Assembly (NCBI RefSeq): GCF_035083965.1
Contig: NC_089727.1
Span: 1,059,501-1,123,500, forward strand
DNA: 64,000 bases
Direction: 5' to 3'
From: Branchiostoma lanceolatum
Lineage: Eukaryota > Chordata > Leptocardii > Amphioxiformes > Branchiostomatidae
Below the pieces are notes generated by a model, which ran no database searches, was not told the origin of the DNA, and worked only from the letters and a program-made list of their open reading frames with translations. This document shows, piece by piece, positions 1 to 13,400 of the stretch. The translations under genes and the position numbers were made by a program. Each line of letters begins with the position of its first letter. Position 1 is the stretch's first letter.

Positions 1-133
1 TGAGTACTAGTGAGTGAGTGAGTGAGTGAGTGTGTGAGTGAGTGAGTGTGTGAGTGAGTGGGTGAGTGAGTGAGTGAGAATGAGTGAGTGTGAGTGAGTG
101 AGTGAATGAGTGGGTAAGTGAGTGAGTGAGTGA
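1..133. repeat. (GAGT)n microsatellite
   Basis: The window opens with about 130 bp of a nearly pure GAGT/TGAG tetranucleotide with a few substitutions. It lies downstream of the sulfotransferase gene. No coding potential is claimed. Confidence 0.95.
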
Positions 134-405
134 TATCAATATGGAAATAAACTCGACCATCCGTTTTATGAACAGAAGTTGTAGCATGCTGAGATGACCC
201 GGATCCAAATCTGTTCCTCAGGCATGTCGGAAATGAATGTTGCTGAAGTCAGGAACCCTAGGATGGCGTGTAAGAGTGGAGCATGTAATGTGTCAAAATG
301 TCTGTGCTATATTTTGCCAAGAACATTACCAAAACTCTGAATATTTCACGGAGGGCTGAGATCTTCGATGTCTTGTTTAGTGTAATTAACGTGATAAAAG
401 TGTGT

Positions 406-506
406 TTATTCGAAGTCGAACGTGAGGCCTGTACCAGCGAGCTTCTTCTCACACCAGGCGCCGAATGCTTCACTTTCTTCCGAAGAGAAAGTGTTTTTGG
501 CGACGC
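406..506 (-). pseudogene. Second copy of the sulfotransferase last exon (truncated or alternative)
   Basis: On the minus strand this stretch repeats the final sulfotransferase exon almost exactly from its middle to the stop codon; the C-terminal end GLTFDFE-stop is identical. An AG sits just upstream at 508-507, so the segment is 101 nt against 110 nt for the main exon. It would keep the same incoming phase, giving GVAKNTFSSEE where the main exon reads GIVGDWKNYFSTEE. The GDW part of the conserved KGxxGDWKN PAPS-binding motif is therefore lost. The tract before the AG is a weak acceptor. It may be an alternative terminal exon about 1.1 kb downstream of the main one, or a dead duplicate. The sequence cannot decide. 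Confidence 0.7.
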
Positions 507-639
507 CTCAGGGGCGAGCCAAATTTTTACTATATTGTGTGCAGATTGCAAGAATTCTAGGAATTGTACAGGAATGTGAAAGTCCATGGGACGATAACTC
601 AAGAATGCCTGGATGTATTGTCTTCATATTTTGTAGGTG

Positions 640-1260
640 GGTAGGTCTGTGGGAGACCTTGTAATGATTGGATTTTGGGCCCCCTAGAGACTTTCTATGG
701 TACTGCAGGGGAACTTTCACTTTTCAAATCTCGTCTTCTGAACATGCTATAGTCATGATTTTTAAGTGGTGGATAGCTCTTTGTTAGGAAAACATGTCCT
801 GTAGATTTGGACCCCCTAGCGGCTTTTTTTGGAACTGCAGGAGCTGATTTTGACTCAAACTTTGAAAGAGAATAACGCAAGAAGGGGATGACGGATCATC
901 ATAATTTTTGGTGTGTAGATAGCTTAAGTGATGATTTACATAATCATATGCCAATTATGCAAATCAATATCTGATTTGCATAATTAATGAGGACAGTTAA
1001 TAAATCAGCTGAATTCTATTATAAGACTCTCAAACACATGACAAATGTAACTGAGAAAGAGATGAATATCGATAGATATCAATTATGCAAATTGATACTT
1101 AATTTGCATAATTAATGACAAAATACTATAAATCCATAGTGGTAAATGATGGGGATTTCATTTTTGCACCATTTGGAAGTTAAATAAATGTGGCCACTAT
1201 TAGACACAAATCTTGCATAGAGGGCCTCATTTACATAATTCATGAGGAAATGGTACGATA
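640..1260 (-). repeat. Dispersed repeat, GGGGCCCAAA/ATGCAAAT family, copy 1
   Basis: Two parts are recognisable. At 670-860 there are two related sub-blocks, each holding a GCAG(T)TCC-like string beside a 'CTAGGGGG' string (read on the minus strand). At 930-1120 and near 1235 there are repeated ATTATGCAAAT / ATTTGCATAAT strings. The same arrangement recurs on the plus strand at about 38220-38880 and partly at 3785-3970. Short reading frames through both copies give similar peptides, but this follows from the shared repeat, and no gene is proposed. Confidence 0.7.
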
Positions 1261-1619
1261 TCTTCTTTTGTGAAAACAAGATTTTCATACATTAGACAAC
1301 TTGTGTTATTTTGGTAGAGAAGGTGATCGACTGATATGATTTATGCGAGGTCCTTATTTGCATGTGGGCTAAAAACGAAAACGTTAACAGAGACCACCGT
1401 CGCCATGGCAACATCTTTTTATGTTGCCAATCTTGTTATGTATTTTTATTGATTTTAGATTAGTTTTAATTGTAAACCATCCTGCGTTTCAGTCAATGAA
1501 GGATACTACTGTAAGTTGTCTCATGCAACGATGTAATCAACCATTAATGATAATGATAACGATAATGGGTTTCGTTCGAAGAACATTTTTCAGCCCGAGA
1601 GCTGAATTACATGTTCTGT

Positions 1620-4968
<3,349 letters not shown>

Positions 4969-5863
4969 GGTAACCTGGACGAAAATACAAAACAGCGGGC
5001 ACCGTTCAGTTTTCCTTCTGTAAACAATGTAGCAAAGAAATCAGATAGCCCAGGATAAAACCTAAAGCTTACTCTGCCACCTACCCACTCTGCCCTGTGT
5101 ATTCCCACGAAGATGCTCTCCAAGCAGAGGTTCGGTTAGGCTCTCGCTGGTTTTGACGTGATTTTAGGCGTTTTTGTCTTGCTTTTTATTTTGTCCCATT
5201 TTTCATGTCGCCAAGCCAAACGGCAAAATGATGAAGATATCCGACAAAAACGCCTATATTCACTTCAACAACAGCCAGAGCCTAGTCGAATCTCTAATTG
5301 TATTGTACCACGGAGGTTAGGGATAAACACACCGACACAGAACAAGCATCCACTAAACAAACAAGGTGTGTAGCGTTTGGGTGTGTTGAATCGTGCTGTG
5401 GAATCAGACGGAGACAATGCTGCTACTAGACCTTGCCTTTTAGGATTGTGTTGACGTTAGTTACTACAGACAGGAGGTGTGACCATTTCGTTGCTGGTAG
5501 CTGGTTATCGACCGTGTTGGAAGCGTACTAAAGCTAACAAGAGTTTCATTTAAAGTCCACGCATGGTCATCGTGACGAGGCTATTCCGAGATGAAAAGTT
5601 CTAAGCGGTTAAAAGCTCTAATGATATAACGATGTTCACCGCATCACGAGATGACGGAAATCTTACTAACCTACCGTCTTATATCCGTAGTAATGTGCTA
5701 CTCACCTGGAGGAATGTATGACCAAACCCGACCGCTAAACGCCACTGTGATGACCTTTCACCGAAGGTGGCCTAATTACGACTGGCCATACCTTCACGTG
5801 ATGTCCGGACCGCCAGGCATATGGTCAAAGGTTACGGTGGGTCAAAATACTCCTCGAACAGCT
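4969..5863. promoter_or_regulatory. Shared upstream region of the divergent sulfotransferase and NXPE genes (proximal half)
   Basis: No convincing coding exon is visible. The first sulfotransferase ATG is preceded by a CAG that could end a 5'-UTR intron. A 13-bp inverted repeat (AGGCGTTTTTGTC at about 5166 and its complement at about 5243) encloses an AT-rich loop. The region separates two head-to-head genes and should contain both promoters. No clear TATA box or initiator could be assigned. Confidence 0.3.
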
Positions 5864-6044
5864 AGCCTCTACCAGGCTCCGCTGATCGCTGGGAAAATAG
5901 TAGAAATCGGGCAAATAGAGTGAATAGTATGTCAACGGTGGCCTATTGACCTTCCTTGCTAGCGGACTACCCTTGGTATACTATTCACTCCATTTGGCCG
6001 ACTTCTACTATTTTCCCAGCGATCAGCGGAGCTTGGTAGAGGCT
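5864..6044. mobile_element. Foldback / MITE-like inverted repeat, arms of about 67 bp
   Basis: The left arm at 5864-5930 and the right arm at 5977-6044 are near-perfect reverse complements. Both contain CGCTGATCGCTGGGAAAATA or its complement, separated by a 46-bp loop. No transposase is encoded. It lies in the intergenic region between the head-to-head sulfotransferase and NXPE genes. A clear target-site duplication was not found. It may be a non-autonomous DNA element or a local inverted duplication. Confidence 0.8.
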
Positions 6045-6844
6045 ACGAACAGCGCACAAGTAATATTATACGCATTTTCTTTAACCTTCATCCGCACACC
6101 GGGGTACATGTTACCAAATTGTGTGGCCGGTCTGATACCTGTTGTCACAAGAGTCACAGCTGTTTAACCAGACCTACATCGGGGTCTCCTCATCCACACG
6201 TTCCCAGCTTTCTCAGGCCCCGTAAAACTGGAGACGGGATTCTGCTGCTGGCATTTTGTTTGCTAGCTGTTGTGTTTACCTGGTTGTGACAAACTGTCGC
6301 CACGTTACGTTCCTCCATTGTACATGTAGCTATCTCAGAGCACACATCCCCTACAACTACTGGTATTTACTTCAAGATTACAGCTAATCCGACTACGTCG
6401 TGTATTGTATTGGCCCTGATCTTTCACACGGATATCTGGGAGACTCTGGTCACCAGGCGGAGCCCCTCAGACCTGCCGTTACCCCCTACCGGTTGCCATG
6501 GGTGTGACAGCTGGGGTTACAAAGGTCAGTTGCGTTAGCAGGTGTAGTGAGCACTGTTAGAATAACGGGACATAAACGTTACTAGCCAGGCTGTCTCTCC
6601 ACCGTACACCGTCTCTAGAAAGCATGCAGCTTTCTTAATTCTTTTTGGGTAAATACAATCAAAACCCATTTCTCTCAAGAGGTCTGTAGGTTTCCTCCCG
6701 ACGGAAGACACTTTCAAGTGACACGTCAAATGTAGTTCCTGTACAGGGACAGGTCGCGCGCTAGCCATTTTACCTCTGCCGCCAGGTGATGAAGGTGAGA
6801 CTGTCTAGACCAGCAGAGGCGCACAGCGTGGCCTGTCTTACGAG
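6045..6844 (+). promoter_or_regulatory. Upstream region / 5' leader of the NXPE-family gene
   Basis: About 800 bp without a supported exon. The NXPE start codon at 6845 must have its 5' UTR here. No diagnostic core promoter motif was recognised. Confidence 0.3.
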
Positions 6845-9800
6845 ATGAGACGCGGCGTGGCGCGACAGCGGAGGGCGGTGGTGCTGCTCCTCGTCTTCGC
6901 TGTGGTCGCCATCTTCTTCTACTATCGCAAGGTGAATAACGTTTATCTGGATCATTTCGTTTTCAGCTATCACACTAGTATGCATCTTTGGATACATATG
7001 CATCTTTGGATACCTCTTTGGATACATCATACACTATGCTATCGCACTATACCTCTTGAGCATATCATAATTAGTAAGATTATTTATCTTGTAGATGTTT
7101 TATGTTGTAGTAGAGCTGGTGTTTTAGGAATTGGTACGGTTTGCAAATAAACGCAGATTGTTTGTCTAACCCCAGGTTGGTTTACCTGTCAAACATTGGA
7201 GTGCTTATCGATAAGGCAAACAGTACAGCATACAACTTCGGTACGATAAAACCAGCGGCAAACCTCACATAGCATTAACCTACTCCAAACCAGCATTCCA
7301 TTTTACAGACAGTCAAAATGTCCGTAACATTTTCACCAATCAATACAGTCATATTTACACAGTGCTACTTCAGAGTGACCCGGGGCAGCTCTAGAGCAGG
7401 TCGATGTTATCGATGTTGAGCAAAGAACGTCATAATGGCTTCAAAGTACGATCGAGGCTTTAATCAACCTGTGTTGGCACTTTCGTCACAGGGTTGGGGG
7501 CCTGTTAACCCTCTTCTCCCTTATCATAAAAATTATCATCTATATCTATAAGTCGTCAATATGTTCATATAATGTACCCACGGTGCGTATTTGGACAGCA
7601 TTACTTTGTACCAAGGAGACGGCACTTCAAAGTAGCGGTTGAAAATCTTTACTCGAACGCCTCGGGTCCTCGCAACGCCATGTGCAGGGCTTATGATGGC
7701 ACAAACATCACAGCCAAACACCGTGCTTTAATTCTAAAGTAAACATGTCGCCACAGACAAAGGTCTGTGAAAGGTAGACCCGATCAGGTTTATTTGAGAT
7801 TAAACACGGATCCTTCTCGTACCGGCATGTTTACCAACCCTTGCTCGACAAGCCTATCCGGGTGGCTGTGCTATACATAAATCATTACATTCGAGTCATG
7901 TGTAACTTAGCAAAAAATGTATTCCATTATTTTCTAACAATACGTAACTCAACAGATCATTTCTGTTTGGTAGCTAGGCAATTGCAAGCCAAAAGATGAA
8001 TGACTTACACTCACTTCGTATTACATGACACTATTGTGATGTAATCCATGATTACACTACGCGCCTGCTCCTCGTACAACAGAGTACATTTAGTATCCAA
8101 GCAGATGTTTGGTAGAATATGTAACGTGCAAGGATTCTCTGACAGCCACCCACCCCTACATCTGCACGGTGGATACAGGGAGGGGCACTTCTTTACAGAA
8201 AAAGTGTCAGTGTGTGGAGGGGGGGGGGTGTACAGTCAGAGAAGCCAGACTATCGGAGAAACCCGGCTTTCAGAAACGTTACGATCTTTCACCCAATATC
8301 TGCTTGGAGATTAGAGTACACCAATCCATCTGACCCTTGCTCCAATGTGTTTGCTCACTTGCATAAACTCGCCGCAATACATTTTGCTGTTTGCACTACT
8401 TTTCGGGTGAACTCTGTGACCAAAGTAGAATATCGCTTGATGGGCGCGAGACCAGGATTAGCACGAAGCGTAGCAACACGTTCTTACGGGCCACGCTGGT
8501 TGCCAAAGCTGGTCTCAAGCCAAATGAAGCGAGATTATGCTATATCAGGTCATTTTAATAGGTCGTTGATTCTTAAAAAGGATGAAAAATCGATTAACAA
8601 CGATTGTAGGACGTGTTTGCCAGGTTTTGTACCTTAACGCTTTTTAAAAGTGGTCTTAGAACTCATACTTCAAGAAAAACGTGTCAATAATAGATCCCTC
8701 GACTGTGGTGTAAGTAACATTATTGATTAACAGCCACTACTGCAGCGCCTTTTCTTCTGGTTGTAGACACAGCAGATGACGCCGCTGACGGAGGTGAGGG
8801 GAGAGACGCACAGCGGGACAGCTGGTCGGCTGGACAATGGCGGACACACCGCGCAGAAACAGGAGACTGTACAGCCACGGGAAGTAGGCAGACTTGTCTC
8901 CACACAGTCACAAGACCAACCAAGCGTCGGAAGGAAACTAGAGCTTTCCCAAACAACTGTTTCTCGCAGTTATGTACAAAACGCTGTATCTAAAAGTGAC
9001 GATAATGAAGAGTTAACCTTGCCTGCAAAACGTAGCACCTTTATACCGGATCACATGCTCATTGACAGACGAACTGCTATAATATCAGTAAAGTCTGTAT
9101 CAATCACTAAGAATGAGACTCATGTGGCAACTGTGGAGAGACCAGTGGCAGACTCTACACAGACAGTCGCAACAGGGGTTTCAAGTGTTGAAAAAGAGGA
9201 AAAAAGTGTCACAAGACTAGACTCTATTGATATCATTGCAGAGAACCCAGTTGAGCCGACCATTCCACCTGTACCAACTGTAAATAGATCTTCTCCTAGG
9301 GTAACACAAAAAACTCCTAAAGAAACTACACTTACTTATGTTGTGCATAGAGATGCTGCTATAACCGTGCCTAAACCGAACGAAGTCAACGTGAAACAGT
9401 CTACTGAAATAAGCACACGCGGGCCCGACGCAAGTGTTGCGAAACAATCTGCTGCTACTACCACTACTTCTTCACCTACTTCTTCTCATGATATCAAACG
9501 TACAGAAAGCCAATCTGGAGTTCTTGCACACGATGGTTCTGAAATAGATACACAGACACCCTCTACAATACCTGCACTAGAAGCTCACGCAAAGACTTTA
9601 CCTAAAATCGATAGACCAGCTGTTCAAACGCCTGCTGTCATCGTTCAAAGCGAATCTACTGCAACAGCTGTGAACCATGACCCATCTGCAATTGGTGAGG
9701 ATATCCATGCTCCATCACCTTCGAATGAACCTACCCATGGGGTTGCAGTTGTCAAACAATCAACAGTAAAAGCGCAGCCATCCATTTTAGGTGTTGCTCA

Positions 9801-10393
9801 GAAACCCCGTACGGAGCCTGCCAAAGAAGTTCAAAAGAACGAAACTAAGTCTCTTCTTAAACCTGATTTTTCGGGCAGTGTTCCTCCTGTATCTCAAGGT
9901 GTCAAAAGTCCCTCTATAATTTCTGAACACAAGGTTGACGATGCTGCAATAGAGGATAGCGTCAAGTCTGTTACAGCCTTACGGGAGGAAAGTATTCCCC
10001 CAGCGTCAGGTAAAAGCGACAATACGACATCTATCAGACCAAAGCCGCTGACGACAACCTCCCCTGAGGGTACCCCCACTATCCCAGCTCCGCCTCAAAA
10101 GCCGTTTGATTCTATGCGGTCCGGTTTAACCAGTGGAAGACTAAGCACGTTGGATCTGATAAATCCCAAAGATGTATACAAAATAGGAGATGACGTCGTT
10201 GTTACGGTGAAGACTAGAAATCAGCTGAACAGACCAAAAAGACGAGGAGGGGACTATCTCAAAGCTCGGATGTTCACCGACGATGTAGCTGCAAGCACAC
10301 CGGGTACGTATTTGAAACATGTGTATACAAAGCATTTCCCCGTTTGTTCCGAGATTCTGTTATGAACGCTGTGAATGTGTAGGTGTGTGTGTT

Positions 10394-10473
<80 letters not shown>

Positions 10474-13400
10474 TGTGTGCACGCGCTTGCAATTACCAAT
10501 TTACAGCAATGCAGCATTAGTGCTGTCTGTAGGACTCAAAGGGTCAGAAAGAAGTGTGAGTTAGGGGCTAAGATCTGCTATATATGACTGTCTTGTTTGG
10601 ATCGATCTTCACCTCAACTCATCCATGTGTTTGTTTTCTCGTTTGTTTGTTTATATGTTTGTTCGGCAGGTATCATCACGGACCACGCTAACGGCACGTA
10701 CACGGTGCGGTTCCGGGCGGGCTGGAGCGGGAGGGCCGCCGTACAAGTGCACGTCATTCATCCGAGGGAGGCTGTCGACGTGCTGCGCAGGCTCAGGAAT
10801 GTGGAGAGGAAGCGAGTGAACGTTTGTGGCTTTTCACACGGTACGGATGCTGATAGTAGTACACCTGTTGCTACTTGCAGCATTATGGCGTTGTAGATCG
10901 AACCTATAGCTGTAACCGTTCAAACTGTCTCCTGTCTTAACACACGCTTTGAGTATATACGACAAAAATGATAAAAATTAAGGGTTCTATTTCTCTCCTG
11001 ATGAAACTTGCTTTCTTTGTAAGTTAATACATCGATATCAGCAAAATGTCGAACATCTTACACGTGTAACGCGTACCATATATGTGCATGTGCCATGCTG
11101 TAGCTGAGGAACTGCTACAGTATGATACATCATACATGAATACATACATGGCCAAAATTGTATTGTATTACTGTATTATTCATTCAGCTAGAAGAAGGGT
11201 CTGGTGAAGACCAAAGTAGCAAACCTGGTACAGTAGAATCCGCTTAACAATGCAGTGAATGGGAACCGGTTTGGGATTTTGGGATTTGGTGCAATTAAAT
11301 GGAATGTGCGTTTATCCGGGGTGCAATTAAGTGGCTACGTCTGTACATCGACAGTATTGCTTGATGCTTGGCGCGTAATTTGAACCCTCACGATAAGTAC
11401 AGCCGTAGTTTTTCTACCTTTCCACACGTTCTTGTGATAATAGATCACGTAGGTGTAGGCTGAAAATCCTTTTCAAAGCTAGAATACTAGACTCGGTGCC
11501 TGAGAACTTCCTGACATACTACCACCAGTACGAAATCGGACACCACACAAGTAGGTCATCTGTCATCGACCTGCGTGCCGGGATGTCAGGCCGTGCTAAC
11601 AAGGTATATAGTGACAGACGGGCGGACGGATTGCAGAAATTCCTGTGCAATTCTGGGAATTCTTGTAAAACGGGCGTAAAATACACTATTAAGCTCGCTC
11701 CTAAAGCGTCGCTAAAAACTGATACATCGATGTATTGATGATGCTTGGCGCGTTATTTGAACCCTCGCGGAAAGTACAGCCGTAGTTTTCCTACCTTTCC
11801 ACACGCGGTGCAGACGGCGGCACAGAGTGGACCCGCTGCTGGACAACCCCGTCCAGGGACCCAGCCGAAGAGGAGTGCAACTTCTCGCACGCCACCAGCG
11901 GAACTGATTGGTACTGCAAGAAGCCGACCAGGGCGTCCTGCTCGGCGATAGACGGGTGCAGTGGTGGAGGGCTGCGGCCGCTAGAGGAGATAGGCGTGAC
12001 GGAGACGGACAAGATGCTGTTCAATGAGTGAGGTTTCTACTGTCGCTTTGACTTCGCTACTTTGTATCATACATTTTAAAACGTTCGTTGAGCGTTTGCT
12101 ACTTTCTATCATACATCTCAGTGCAACGCTTCCTGCTTGGACGTTAGAAATTCGTTGTTGAATACTAGATTTGCTTAAGACTGTCTATGAATGTCATATG
12201 TATCTTAACACTATTGGATGAGCAATGTATCATGAAACGTTACAAAAATCCGTTCCAACCATTATTGCTTTTAGTAAAGTTGCACAGCACCGTCTTCGAA
12301 AAACGGGCAAACTGTCTGGTAAAGTCTTGCTCATGAAACGTTGAATAACCCCACTTACTCTCTACATTTGTTGTGCAGATCGTTCGTTGATCAGGAGGTC
12401 ATGCAGGGGACGACTCTCTCGGTGCAGGTCACGGAGCAAGATGTTCCTTGTAAGTATCTACAGTGGCGACAAAATATCACTAGACATGTTACATTACATT
12501 TTAAAGCAAAGTTGAACGGTGATTTCAAACACACAAAAAATGAACTTATTCAAGTTTTAGACTTGTCAACTCCAGTCTTTGCCAAGGAATGAGCAATGCA
12601 CCGCTTCTGCGACGTCATGTTATGCAGATAGAACACGTGACTCGGTGAGCTGTGGGGCATACATTGCAGAAAGTTTATGGCACCCTCCGTCACTGTTTAG
12701 AAATGGTTGTAAAGCCCGGATCATCATAGGGCCTTTCAGCACTCTTGTTTTACATGTAGTTTTCTGGTCATCTATGCATCCATATTTGCAGTCTTAAACT
12801 GCTGACAACTGCCAGCTTATAAGTTCTGATTATATCCTAACACTATGCTAGTCACAGCTTGTTACTTGACGTGTTGAATATGTAACAATCCCTTACAGGT
12901 GTAATTCGGCACGGAAGCGGAAACTGCCTTTACGCGTCGGACCCGGATGTGGACGGCAGCGACCCCTTGCGGCGCAGAGTGGTCCTGTGGCCCTGCACAG
13001 ACAGCCTCAGGCAGGTGTTCCTACTGAGGCATGACGGGAAGATTGTTCATCCTGACAGCGGCCTCTGTGTCGGTGTGATAAACGACAATTCTACTGACAA
13101 TGGTCTGATCGTCCTTAGGTGACTCGTCTGTCTACTAGACTTTGCTTATAGCCGAAAGAAGAGAAGACATTTGTCACAATATTGCCAAATGAGCTAGGCG
13201 CTCAGAGACGTTTAACTCGCTTCACAGAATCCTAAAATATTCATAGCCCTTGCTGCATTCTCTAGCAGAATCTTTTTAAGGCTAAATATGGTTAACCAGC
13301 GAAGGTCCAGTTCGGAACGGCGTAAGGCCAAATTTTAGCCCCCCGGCCTAGTCCTACTTTGACCAACATATCCTGTATGGTGGAGACCAAGGTAGCAAAT

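Noticed and set aside
8212..8637. 141-codon open frame in NXPE intron 1
   Set aside because: It starts in a G-run, has no family resemblance or splice context, and overlaps other frames. It is better explained as chance.
10319..10587. Cys/Val and Thr/His repeat frames over 10.3-10.6 kb
   Set aside because: They are translations of the GT/GC microsatellite.
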